Below, one piece after another: positions 43,522 through 54,611 of a stretch of 64,000 nt of DNA. The notes beneath the pieces are model-generated. The model did not search any database and was not told the DNA's origin. It was given only the letters and a program-made list of their open reading frames with translations. Every line of letters starts with the position of its first letter. The first letter of the stretch is position 1. This DNA comes from Oikopleura dioica. Taxonomy: Eukaryota > Chordata > Appendicularia > Copelata > Oikopleuridae. Position numbers and translations under genes: made by a program. The stretch is taken from contig OU015568.1 in assembly GCA_907165135.1 (NCBI GenBank), forward strand, positions 5,464,501 through 5,528,500, given 5' to 3'.

Positions 43522-46330
43522 TTAATCAGATTCGGAAGAGCTACTAGAAGTCGAGCGATCAGAATTGGTGCCACCAATAGTATTGGGACCAGAGACAGGC
43601 ACTTCAGTAAGAGTTATTGAATAAGCTTGAGGGAGGAGGTACCATTCTTCAGGAATCATATTCTCCGTTTCATTTGCCAGTTGAAGAAATTCACCATTTG
43701 GGCCGTGATAATCAAAGTCGCCATTCAAGTTTTTGCAATCCTCCATCATTTTTTCTACAGCATAGTAACGATTTTGAACAAAAATACGCAATTGAGGAAG
43801 TGAATGAGAAAGAAGAGTGTTTTGAAGCACGTATTCGTCGTTTTCGACCCGGTCAAGAACCATTTGATGAAAGAGCACTTCGCCATCGGGTTTGAGATAC
43901 GCCCCGGTTACTGTAAGAGGACGCGTAAAGACAAAATTATTGTGGAGGAGAACTGAAAAACGGATATTTCCTCGAATTTTTATTTTTAATACCTGACGCG
44001 TAGTCGAAATCAGAGTTATTTGTGTCCATATATTTGATTATGTCCCATCCCGGTTTATTCAAGAAAGTTTTTAGTTTGAGTCGTTTCAAGAGCAATTCAA
44101 TTTCGTTGTCTTGAAATTCTTTTTCTTGTTTATTCGGATTAAGATTCAGTCCAGCCAAACTCCGAGGGTAAACAACCATCGTCAGTTTAGTTAAGATTTT
44201 TTCAACTGTAAAATATTCGTTCATTGACCCATTGTCAATTTTCAAGTCGTTTTTGATTGCCCATCGAAGAAGAACAGATACTGAGATTGGAACACAAAGA
44301 TTTGTGTCTTTTTGATCGAGAACATTTTTTGTTAGGTTTTGGAAGTCCAGATACGTTTGTTTCGCCAATTGCATTTTTAAATCCGCCATAACAGAAGACT
44401 TTGTCAAGTTTGAATCGTCAAGATCAGGGTTCTAAATCTGATCCCGAGCTCAGTAGTCTTAGTCGAATCTACTTTAAAGCATTTTCAAAATCGCTAGTGT
44501 AAGTCTAGTCTAGTCTTGAGATTTTCCTAAATTGCTCGTCTTAGTTTAGTCTAGTCTATAAAATGAATTTAAGGCTTGTTTTCAGGGAAAATATAAAGCC
44601 AAATACGATGATGACACGCCAAAACTCATGTTTGCGATAGACAATCTCTCTTGCTCATCAGATTTTTAAGTCTCAGTCTTGTATTGTCTAGCGGACTATT
44701 TTCGAGATCTGAGTTAATTAAGTCATAATTGTATTTTACACTAAGACAAGACTAGACTTAGATTTAAGTCGGAATCAGACTAGTCTATTTAGAACCCTGG
44801 TCAAGACAAAGATATGATGAAGCGTTCTTCAAAGAAACGATACTAGTAAGCTTGTGAATCTTCGTTTTCTTTGAAAATTCTTCGACGCCCATAGACTTGT
44901 TATCAATTTAATTCTTTGAGTTACAAATAAATCTTACTTTGAGCTCATTTTTTATCTGATTTCTCTCGTTCTCTTCAATCGGCTTATAACTCAGTGACCA
45001 TGCAGTCTTCCAATCGCACATCAAAAAAACGTCAATGTTGCTCGCTTCAGGTTTCGGACTACCCAGTATCAACGAAAGGATTTGATGAGTTTCGCAGAAT
45101 GCAGCGGACCCACCAGCTTAAAATCTTAAAGCGAAAAGATGAGAAACACTCACTTAAATTCGACTCCGACGTATATTTCCGGCCTCTCCTTGCATATCCC
45201 ATCTCTCTGTAGCTTTTTCTTTCAGTTTTTTCTTCGATTAAACCAAAATCTATCCATTTGGGTGATTTGTTTTTCAACAAAATATTCTCGGGCTTCTTGT
45301 CATGATGCTCTATTCCGATCTTTTTTAAATACTAGATTAGGGCTTATAAATGTTATGCCGAGAATCTTCCGAAAATATTTGTGTCTTTTTATTATAATAT
45401 TTATCATATTTATTGATATGCGCTTATCGAATGATCTTTTAAATTTTTTTTACAACAAAATCATGCATAATTAACAAGCCCGTTACTTAAAACCAGAGTG
45501 GACTCCCTGAGAAATTTTCTTTCTCTCTTTTAGATCAATATCTTCATTTTTCAACCGTGCTCTCAAATTCGAGTCGCAGAGTTCCATTATTGTTATCCAA
45601 CCCAAACAATCTTCTTTTTCGTCATCAGTAGCCAAAAAGATCTCGATATTCGCAAAATTTTTCACGACATTTTCGTGGACAGGGATGACGTTTGATAAGT
45701 TTTGTTTGTCATCTTCGGCAATTTCGTAATCTAAATTATAAGTTAAACATTTTTCGTTGAAGGTTAATTTTTACCTTTTGAAAGATGAATCTCGAACTTA
45801 GTGTCTTCCTGTTTTTTTGTAAAAAGCGCCGAGTCAAAAATTTGAACACGAACAGCAACTTCAAGATCACCAATTTTTTCTTTCAAAACAATCGCTTCGC
45901 CTCCAGATGATATCAAATTTTTACTCAGAGAAGAATCAAGAAACCACTTTCCAGATTCTTCTTCAAGCAAAGATCGATAGATCGGAATTTCTTGTAACGT
46001 TTTGGTTATTTTCCTTTGAAATTTGGTAAGTCGCCATTTTTCTGTATATTTGGGATTTTTCGGGTCTCCCGGTTTACTTATAGAAAATTTTCCGTCCTTG
46101 TCCATTATCATTCGAATTGAAACTGCCGTGACTGCTCCTTCACCATCCTTGAAAATCATTTCATACCAGCCTGCAGATTTATCGTCGTTAAAGTCAGTTC
46201 TATCGATAGACAATATGAATCTGTCTAAATCATTTCTCGTCGTTTCTCTTTTCAATTTCTTAGCAAATGTCCCGAGCCAAGCCTCGATGGCTATTCTTGT
46301 CAATTCCTTCGGATGCGTTGAGACTCTCAT
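43522..46330 (-). CDS. Kinase-like/papain-like fusion (copy 2, 702 aa), with two insertions
   Basis: Paralogue of the gene at 28974-31153 with the same architecture. Exons: 46330-45775, 45730-45486, 45331-45154, 45116-44938, 44895-43993, 43952-43522. Kinase-like motifs: SSGGEAIVL, VAVRV (Arg for Lys again), IEHHDKKPENILL and WIDFG. Protease motifs: Gln six before Cys (QKDTNLC) and H-x15-N (FHQMVLDRVENDEYVLQN). The C-terminus is longer, with a Ser-rich tail. Two sequences absent from copy 1 interrupt it: 154 bp at 45332-45485 between GFK and YLKKIG, and a hAT-like element (44425-44799). Removing each exactly restores colinear alignment and a complete frame. The 154-bp piece has no GT-AG ends (TA...AG at the aligned boundary). 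The gene may be functional with unusual splicing, or a recently damaged copy. Confidence 0.7.
44425..44799. mobile_element. hAT-like element in exon 5 of the kinase/papain copy 2
   Basis: Ends CAGGGTTCTAAATC and ATTTAGAACCCTG; 8-bp duplication GTCAAGAT/GTCAAGAC (44417-44424, 44800-44807; 7 of 8 match). The interior has AGTCTAGTCTAG-type repeats. 375 bp. Confidence 0.8.
45332..45485. mobile_element. 154-bp insertion with short inverted ends
   Basis: Plus-strand left end GATTAGGGCTTATAAATGTTATG is the near-complement of right-end sequence CATAATTAACAAGCCCGTTA. Absent from the paralogous gene at the same codon. Either a small MITE or a non-canonical intron, or both. Confidence 0.6.
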
Positions 46331-46551
46331 AACCGAAATCCTTGAATGAAACGAGTTTCCAAAAACGAAATATAACTTGCAGAAAGCAAACAGTTAAAAG
46401 CACAAAAATCACCATATAAAGATAATTTCTTTTCATTTCTGTGAAATCTACAGATATACCAGGCAAATCACGTTTTATGCCGTTTAAACGGAAATCTTCG
46501 AGGAAATAATAACCTTTTGAATTTCATTTAAACAGTCGAAAATATTTTTCT

Positions 46552-47153
46552 TTAGTATCGTACAGATTCCATCACCCAATCATCAGACAACTCGCTCAGG
46601 TCAATCTCCGAATTCGTCAATGCGCATTCTCGGTCCAATTTGTTAATGCGCTTCTTGATCTTCTCAATATTTCTCGTATGCCCTAGATTTCTCCGTCGCT
46701 CTTTCCGCTGAATCTTTTCTTCTTCGGGTAGTTCAGGGAGAGCTTTTGCGGTTTCATGGATTTCTCGAGCGAGACAGACGCCGGAGTTTTCAACGGGAAG
46801 TTCTTTCATCGAGTCGGCCCCTTTTGAAAGAGGGGTTGAGCGGGGTTTTCTCGAGCGTTTTCGGTTCTCTGAAGGAAATGATAAAAACTTGAGGCGTTTG
46901 AAAAAATACCTTGTTTTTCAATTTTGTTCTCTTCTATGTCTCCAAGACTGACTTTCTTGCTCCCAAGCAGAACGACATTGACATCATCGATTCCATCATT
47001 CGTCGTGGAATTTTTTCTGATCAAAATTTGATTGTTTGCCTGACAAACCATTTGAAGCAATTCTTTTTGGCGAATTTCTTCCGGAGTTAATCTTCTTGGA
47101 ATCACGGGGCGATCGGTAGAGGGGAGAGCTTTCTGGTCTTTGGCGAGGAGCAT
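46552..47153 (-). CDS. Partial duplicate of the membrane-protein gene (C-terminal part)
   Basis: Exons 47153-46910 and 46868-46552 are very similar to the last two exons of the gene at 50059-52329: same NMLLAKDQKALPSTDRP, same MKELPVENSGVCL and the same MESVRY end. The membrane-spanning and upstream exons are absent. Upstream of NMLL the sequence diverges, and an extended frame (LELIGVGSSTF) meets a stop. The copy ends close to the divergent kinase gene, so the duplication may have been truncated there. Probably a pseudogene or a shortened cytosolic version. Confidence 0.55.
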
Positions 47154-47645
47154 ATTTACATAAATGGCGGTGAAGGTCGAAGAACCGACGCCGATGAGCT
47201 CCAATGAGCAGTGCTGTTCGGTCCATTAGCTTGACTTTCGAGTGGCCTTGCAGAAGCATGAGCGCGATGTAGTCGATCAAGCAGCAGACGCCGAGATAGA
47301 CGTAGCACAGCGAGTTTTGTTGCGTCTCCCAGAGGAAGAACTTGTAAAAGATGTCACATCTTCATTTTTTGAGTACTCAGAGTACGCAGATTTCGCGCGT
47401 TCTATGACTTCCTCTTCAAATACCAGTGACGCGCGGGCAGGCAAGTTCAAATATTAACTGCAAACTCAGAAACGCAGAAAATTCCAAATCTTGCCCTCTT
47501 TTTGCAAGCATTCTTACTCTAAGAGAAAAAAGAGCTTTTCGTTTTTTTTTTTGAAGATGGCGCGATCATTGTGAGGGTTTCAAAATAAAGGTTTTTTATT
47601 GGATTTCATTTAATTTTGATTGAGATTTTCAAAACTCTTTGAAAG

Positions 47646-49785
47646 AAAAACGGGCGATACTCTGGAATCCTCGAGTCGAAATTCGACGGGGGCCGAGGCG
47701 TCACCAGAGGAAGGGACAATGAAACCGGCCAAATCGTCGCCTTGAAATGGATCAAAATGATAAGTTCGAGCCAGATCGAGGAAACCGAAGAAGAAGCGCG
47801 AAATCTGGAAATGCTGAGCAGCGGAAACCAGTTCATCGTCCAGTTCGTCGATTTCTTGCCGATGGAAAGGCCGGACTGGTTCAAGCTCACTTCGATTTCG
47901 TTTCTGGTCATGGAGTTTTGCGAGCTTGGAAGCTTGAGCGACTGGATCGGGCGAAGAAAGCAGCAAGGGCGATGGACGAGCGCGGAAGAAGTGGCTTTGA
48001 TCGGAGCTCAAATCATTTCCGCGCTGGCTTTTTGCCACTCAAGGGACATTGCGCATCTGGATGTCAAGCCGCAAAATGTGTTCATCAAAGGAGATGGCAT
48101 CACTGTAAGTTAATTTCTAGGTATTTTTTTCATAAAGAATTAGATCCGGGTCGGAGATTTTGGAAGCGTCATGCACTTGGAGTCGATTGAAGCCACAATT
48201 GAAGGAACCAGGACTGATGGAGTCAAGAATACGCTGATTTACACTCCTCCAGGAACGAATTCGATAATAAATGAGGAATAAAAGAAGATTTTCGGTGTCG
48301 AATTCGTTAAAAGAGTCGTTTACCGAACCACTTAGAAGATCAGCTCGCCTAGATGTTTGGGGATTCGGCCACATTATTCAAGAACTTTTGACTTTTGAGC
48401 ACGCTTTCTGCCGAGTCGATGGAAGACCAACAAGAAATCAACGACAAATCGGTAAATATTCCAACTCACTCGAGTCTATCAATTCCTTAGTGAACAATAT
48501 TTGCGATCACAAACGAACAAAACTTGCCGAAATCCGCGGCGAAAACGAAGAAATGGTCGACTTCGAAATTCTTCTCCAAAAATGCCTGAATCCTCGAAAA
48601 CTGCTTCGCCCGGAAAATGCGCTTCAACTGCGCGGCGAAGCGATCTTTTGCGAGTTTTTGGAGCGAATCGAAAGCGGCGAAGCTCCAAATGAAATCATTG
48701 CTCCTCCAGAAGAAATCATCAGGAGACTGAGGGAAACCAATCAGCAGCAGGAGGATTTGATTGAGGCGCAGAAGAGGAGGATTCGGGAGCTGGAAGCGAA
48801 ACTTGAGAAAAATGAAAATAGAAAGAGGAAAATTCGAGAATTGAAGCAGATTTGTAAAGAACAACAAGAAAATGAGCAGGTTACATTTTGAAAAAAGGCG
48901 GTGACTCATAATTAAATTTTGATCTTTTTAAGAATTATTTTTTATTTTAGAAAATCCTCGCCGAGATCGCAAATTTGAAGCAAAAACTCGAAAAGCAAGA
49001 AGAAGACTTGAAGAACATTTCGGCTGAAAACGAGCGAAAAAATCAAATTGAAGAAAATTTGAAAATTGAAAATCGAAATATGAAGATAGAAATTGAAGAT
49101 TTGAAGCGAGAACTTGATCAATTCAAAAACAGAAGACAAGATGCTTTGAATCAGAGAGAACAACGAGGAGAATTCAATTTGGCGCCGATTGCTCAGCAAG
49201 TTCAGAGCATGGAAATAAGAGTCGATGAGGAGAGGAGAAATGAGTTGGAGAAATTGAGAAGAGAGTTGGGAGCAGTCGGCGGCGCGGGGCATTACTTTCA
49301 GGATGATAGATATACAGCTCGTGGTGGAGTAAGAAATATTATGGAAGAAAACGAAGTGCGAAACATCCTGAAGCTGCTGGCTTTCGGCGAAATTAAAATC
49401 AACTTGAAGGAACGGGAGTTTTAAATTTTTAAGCGAAAAGAGAATTTCGAATAACTCTCCGCGAAGTTTTTACATTGGCAGAGGTGGGAGGTCGCGGAGA
49501 ATGGATGGAATCTCAAGTTCAAAGCTGGTAATAAGGATTTAGGAGGAGATGGTTGGCATCATCTCTGGATCGGAAGCAAAGGTAAGAAAGTAAAATTTCA
49601 ATTTTTTAAATTTCATTTTAGACGGGGGAGTGCGATTTAAAGCCGTGGTGCAGGAGATAGATATCAATGGAGACGAGCTGAGCAGAGGAGAGGTCACAAG
49701 CGAGCCGGATGGACAGAAGCAGAAAATCAAAAGCAAGTGGGTAGGTCGTAGTTGTTATGTAAGATACAACATCACTTTACTGTAA
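47646..49785 (+). CDS. Protein kinase with C-terminal coiled coil (5' end unresolved)
   Basis: Exons 47646-48104, 48144-48211, 48276-48879, 48951-49328, 49482-49581 and 49622-49785 give about 590 residues in one frame. Kinase motifs: glycine-rich FDGGRGVTRG, VALKWI with the beta-3 Lys, FLVMEFCELGSL hinge, IAHLDVKPQNVF catalytic loop (HLD in place of HRD) and VGDFG. The intron 48212-48275 must be AG|GA...AG to connect the activation loop (IEGTR) to the C-lobe (RRSARLDVWGFGHIIQEL). Then come long coiled coils (about 48720-48879 and 48951-49290) and a C-terminal domain with WHHLWIGSKDGGVRFKAVVQ. Catalytic residues are intact, so it is probably an active Ser/Thr kinase. No ATG is found in the first exon; an upstream start exon is required. 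Subfamily not recognised. Confidence 0.65.
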
Positions 49786-50058
49786 AATTCAAAATGTAAA
49801 TAAATGATCATCAAACTCAATTAAACTCGATTGAAATAAGAAATCGCAAGAGTTCGGATTAAAAAACGGTTTTTTTCAAAAAACTGCTTGTTTTTTTACA
49901 ATCGTCAGCCCTTATTCTGTTTTCAATTCGACATTTTTTCTTACTTACTATTTTTTTCTTTGGATCTTTTCCAATATTTTGAAAAATCAACGAACCATTT
50001 GGTGAAAGACAGCCTAAATTTTAGAGTATTTTATTTACACAGTTTAAAATATTTTCCT

Positions 50059-52329
50059 TTAGTATCGTACAGACTCCATCACCCCATCATCCGACAGCTC
50101 GCTCAGGTCAATCTCCGAATTCGTCAGCGCGCATTCTCTATCCAATTTGTTAATTCGCTTCTTGATCTTCTCAATATTTCTCGTATGGCCTCGATTTCGT
50201 CGACGCTCTTTTCGCTGAATTTTTTCTTCTTCGGGGAGTTCAGGGAGAGCTTTTGCATTTTCGTGAATTTCTCGGGCGAGACAGACGCCGGAGTTTTCAA
50301 CGGGAAGTTCTTTCATTGAGTCGGCCCATTTTGAAAGAGGGGTTGAACGGGGTTTTCTTGAGCATTTTTGGTTTTCTAAAGAAGATGAAAAATTTTGGAA
50401 GATTTTGATAAATTGGGGAGGTGTCTGGAACCGACAAAAAAATTTCGACAAATTTGGCGTGGAAAATTTCAATTAGGAGCCTGGATTCGGCAAACCGGCC
50501 AATCAGAAGCCGAGTAGCCGTCCACGCAAAATTCGTCGAAATTTTTTTGTCGGTTCCAGACACCTTCCCGAAAAATTACCTTGTTTTTCAATTTTGTTCT
50601 CTTCTATGTCTCCAAGACTGACTTTCTTGCTCCCCAATGGAACGACATTGACATCATCAATTCCATCATTAGTCGAATTCTCTGTCGTAGAATTCTTTCT
50701 GATCAAAATTTGATTGTTTGCCTGAGAAACCATCTGAAGCAGTTCTTTTTGGCGAATTTCTTCGGGAGTTAGTCTTCTGGGAATCACGGGGCGGTCGGTA
50801 GAGGGGAGAGCTTTTTGGTCTTTGGCGAGGAGCATATTTACAGGAATGGCGCTGGAGGTCGAGGATTGGCGATTTACACTGTTATGATAGTCTTGTAGGG
50901 TCGTAAGTCGTTGCCTGTCGGAATCGGAGACTGAAAATGGAGGGATGAATTAAGGGTGGGCGCACTTTACACGCATCTTTTGAAAACGTTTTTTTGCTGT
51001 TAACATTGTGATACCCTTATTTTCTTACACAGAAAGAAAGGTTAGACCCTTAACTGATCTTTCATGGTTCTAATTATGTTTTTAAAATAAGGGTGTCACT
51101 ATTATAACTCTTTTAAAAACCATGAATTTTGTACCTTCGATGCCCGATTCTGCACTCGTCTCAACTCCATATCCGCCACGTCTTCCAGCCGTTTTCTGAG
51201 ATTTTCTATTGTCTCGACTTTTTCCCTCTTTTCCGTTTCGTTTCTTCGCCTCTCGCTGATCACGTGATGCTTCCCGATTCGGCTCTTTTTCTCGCTCAAC
51301 TTCGTGATGGAACTAATTAAAATTTATCCGTTTCATTATTCACCAACAAATTGCGTAATTCTGCGGCTTTTCGATTTCGCGGAAAAGAGCCGCTCCAGCC
51401 CGCGCGCGTCGTCGATGCCGCAAAAATACCCCAACAGAAAAATAACCGAATTTTATACCTTTTCCGAGTTCGAAGTTGAATCGGAGCTTTGGAAGTTTTT
51501 GATAAGGTAGGATTTGGAGACGTCAGAGCTGGATTGATCTCGGTAGAGTTTTAAGAGAGTTTCTGGGATGGGAAGAGGATCGGAGGTATTTCTTCTCGCA
51601 TAACTAAAGAAGAAATTTTTATTAAATATTTTTCACTAATTTAGTAAATTAAAAGAAAAATTATAAAAAATAGCGATTTTTTCTGAAAAAATTATGAGAC
51701 AAAATATAAAAGCAACATTTTCAAAACAATTTGAGCCAATCAAAAGCCTGAATTCGGCCTGTCGGCCAATCAGTAGCCTGTATTTTTTTTGCGAAATTTT
51801 TTCGCCTAGACATTTTTCGCGTTCCCGGAATTTCGGGCGTGAATTCGAGCCGAAAAATATCCAATCAAAAATCAATATTTCTTTACCGACCAATCAGAAG
51901 CCAAAATTGTTTCAAAAATGATAGTTGACTTACGATTTCGCCGCTGAAATCATCTCTTCCTTTTCAAAATCACTCTTCTTCTGAACACACTGTCGACATT
52001 TCCAGCCCACCCAAGCCGCCAACCAAAGCAAAACCAACCAGCTGCTTCCCACCGCGACAATCATCCAGAACGGAATCTTGACTTCGCTCTTCATATTCAA
52101 AATCTCGTTCATCTCTTCTTCTGTCGTCTCTTTTGGCGAAATTTTTTCCTCTTCTTCTTTTTTCGATTTCTTTTTTGGAAGGTCGAAAATTGTCTCTGGA
52201 AGTGTATTTTTGTTCGAAGGAGTGGCGTTTGGGTTGAAGGGTTTAAAAAGATTTTCTCCCAATTCGGGGTTGAGGAATTCTTCTGGATCTCGCGCGGATT
52301 TTAGGGAAATAACAGGCCCACTTGGCGAG
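50059..52329 (-). CDS. Single-pass membrane protein with long cytosolic tail, unknown family
   Basis: Five exons (52329-51934, 51603-51459, 51312-51135, 50930-50580, 50375-50059) join in phase by GT-AG introns; the 5' end is missing. The first encodes a Lys/Glu-rich segment (PKKKSKKEEEEKISPK), a membrane helix (VKIPFWMIVAVGSSWLVLLW) and a Cys-bearing juxtamembrane stretch (WKCRQCVQKK). The tail is charged (FHHEVEREKEPNREASRDQ) and ends in a basic helix (EKIKKRINKLDREC) and MESVRY. No domain is recognised. The last intron contains a MITE B copy (50417-50575) that is absent from the partial duplicate at 46552-47153. Confidence 0.6.
50417..50575. mobile_element. MITE B in the last intron of the membrane-protein gene
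   Basis: GGTGTCTGGAACCGACAAAA at the left and TTTGTCGGTTCCAGACACC at the right. The equivalent intron of the partial duplicate (46869-46909) is only 41 bp and lacks it, giving a filled/empty site pair. Confidence 0.8.
51015..51112. repeat. Family C inverted repeat in an intron
   Basis: GATACCCTTATTTTCTTA at 51011 and AAATAAGGGTGTCACTAT at 51085 face each other within intron 51134-50931. Confidence 0.55.
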
Positions 52330-52537
52330 CTAAAATAAATGTCTGTTTTCTAGGGTTGAAAAATGGACTGCGCCAAGTCTATTATATAAAGGTGGCCCTC
52401 TTGGCGCCATAGAGGAATTGCTGATCGGCATAGTGATACAACTCTTGTTCATGTCTTGTTCTATTGTTACATTGGAGGCTGATAAAGATGTCTTTATTAT
52501 TCAATTCTCAATTCCAGCGATATAGCGAATATTGATG

Positions 52538-52692
52538 GGATATTGTCTGGAATCGACAAAAAGACAATTCGACAAATTTTGCGTAGGCGGCTACTCGGCT
52601 GCTGATTGGCAGATTTGCCGAACTCAGGTTCTGCTTGGTTGAAAATTTCCACTCAAAATTTGTCGAAATTTTTTGTCGGTTCCAGACACCTC
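52538..52692. mobile_element. MITE B copy
   Basis: TGTCTGGAATCGACAAAAAG at the left and TTTTGTCGGTTCCAGACACC at the right, upstream of the membrane-protein gene. Confidence 0.7.
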
Positions 52693-53071
52693 CCCATATT
52701 GATGAGCGTTTTTTTGATAAAGCAGAAAATTAAGGAGGAAATCTATTTGTTCAATATGAAATAAGAGTTTTTAAATAAAGACGGACTTTTTCTATTCCTT
52801 TTTTCCAGGAAAGTTTACTCATAAAAAAAATTTAAATGTTATCGGATCATTTTTAGCCTTATTAAAATTTTCATCTTTCATATTTATCGGCTTCTGTTTC
52901 ATAAGATAATATTTTTCTCTTGGAATGCCCGATCATAATAATTGAGACATGAATTTAACATCAGTCTCGAAAAACCTGTCTAGCCAACAATTTAAATTTA
53001 TGTTTAAAATAGATTAAATCTAGATTAGTCCGAGCGATGTTAACTCTAGAATCCTCGACTTTTGCGAAAAT

Positions 53072-53530
53072 TAAATTTCAAATAAGCTGTTTTGAGACCC
53101 GGTGTCCTAGATTCTCGCTTTTGAAAATGTTCTATTCTCACCAGATGGAGCAGGTTTCGCGGCATTGAAATCGACTATGGAAATTGAGCTTCTTGCAAGG
53201 CGAGATTGCGTGCCGCTTGATAAGTTCGAAACATTGTTCTTCCCCGATAACGTCATGGCAATCGGATGTCTTTAAGGGTTTCCAGGAGAAAAAGTGTTAC
53301 ATTTGTCTGATCAGTTCCCTTTGAAAAAGGTCCTTGAAACCTCCCTGGCACATTCTGCAAGTAAACAAGCAGCTGTTGAGCTCGTCTTCGTCCAGTACCG
53401 AGCAGGTATCAACATAAACCTTGTCCAAACAAGCCTCTCTCGGCAAATCATCTCTACAGTCAGAAGGCAGCTCTACTTCGCCATTTGCTCTCAGCGTTCT
53501 AATCACGCTCAATCCATACAAAAGCTTCAT
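53072..53530 (-). CDS. Secreted protein with two ShK-type (ShKT) domains (113 aa)
   Basis: Exons 53530-53333, 53269-53142 and 53087-53072. Domain 1 has six Cys in ShKT spacing (C-x8-C-x8-C-x10-C-x3-C-x2-C, ending CLFTCRMC). Domain 2 starts DCHDVIGEEQC and ends CRETCSIC, its last Cys completed across the final splice. The first junction keeps frame only as AAG|GA...AAG|A; the region between has an in-frame stop if unspliced. The start MKLLYGLSVI is weakly hydrophobic, so the leader is uncertain. ShKT modules are common in metazoan secreted and matrix proteins and this does not by itself imply a toxin. Confidence 0.65.
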
Positions 53531-53827
53531 GGAAATGAGAAAAAAATGAAGTTTTTTAAAATTCCGGAATTGATAAAATTTTGCGGATTTTGTGAAAACT
53601 CGGAGTTTTCGCTTGAGCGCCATCTAGACGAAAAATAGCGCGGAAACCAGTGCGTGAAATTGAACGATTTTGAGGGGAACGGAATGAGTTTTCCTGGCGT
53701 TGAGATGTTTTTATGATTTCAGAAATGCCTGAATGGATATCTGAATGATATAATCAGGATGATGATATGAGGTTGATGTATATGAGAGTATTTTGCGGCT
53801 TCGTTTATTAAAAAATGGTAACTGGTT

Positions 53828-53945
53828 ATATCGCCGAATGTCGCCGAATGTAGCGACATGATAAATTAAAAAGGCGACATTTGCCGACATTCAGCGGCAT
53901 TCGTCGACATTTGGCGACATCTGACGACATTTAGCGACATTCGCA
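53828..53945. repeat. GCGACAT-rich repeat
   Basis: Units such as CGCCGAATGT and GCGACATTTGCCGACATTC repeat in both orientations, with an overall dyad. Confidence 0.6.
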
Positions 53946-54140
53946 GTAGAACTATTCTGCAAAAAATAGAACTATTCTGTAAAAAATGGAACTATTCTGC
54001 GTTTCGCAGAACTATTCTGCCGAGTGCAAAACTATTCTCCAAATGTAGAACTATTCTGCAAAATACAGAACTATTCTTCACGGATGCAGAACTATTCTTT
54101 ATATCCAGAACTATTCTGCAATATAAAGAACTATTCTGCA
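53945..54140. repeat. Tandem array, ten AGAACTATTCTGC units with 20-bp period
   Basis: Ten copies of RGAACTATTCTGC, each followed by a variable 6-8 nt spacer, giving a 19-21 bp period. The 13-nt core is strongly kept (seven copies differ by at most one base) while spacers differ. Confidence 0.8.
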
Positions 54141-54611
54141 TTTCGTGAATTAAGCAGGCGACAGGCCTTCGGCCCTTACGCGCGTATTTTCTGGTAGGAA
54201 ACTCATTGGTTCATTCGTTTATATGTAAAAAAGACAAAAATTCAGGGCATCAGAAAAACCTACAACGCGTAAAATTGAAACGGACGAAATGTGCAGATAA
54301 GACATTTTAGAACATGGAAATTCAAATTTGCGGCGGCGCTCGGGGAAAATTTCCCTCATCTTTTTAGTTCCAGAACTTATTCTTTTTAACGCTTTTGCTG
54401 GTAAAAGGGGGCGCGATAAAAGGAAAAAGTGATGATTTTTGAACGTCAATATTTATAAACGGACTGATTTGGAGGCTTTTAGAGCGAGACTGAGTCTGCT
54501 CTTTTAATTGAAGTGAAATGGAAACTTGTCATCATTAAAATTTTAACAAAACGATTTATTATAAAAGATAAGCCGTGAACTTTTTTTCTCCGGAAAAACA
54601 AAAAGCTAAAA

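Noticed and set aside
47606-48038. Minus-strand frames of 101 and 142 codons
   Set aside because: Antisense to the kinase domain; the plus strand has all kinase motifs.
53945-54140. CRISPR array
   Set aside because: Repeat core of 13 nt and 6-8 nt spacers are far too short, and the genome is clearly eukaryotic.
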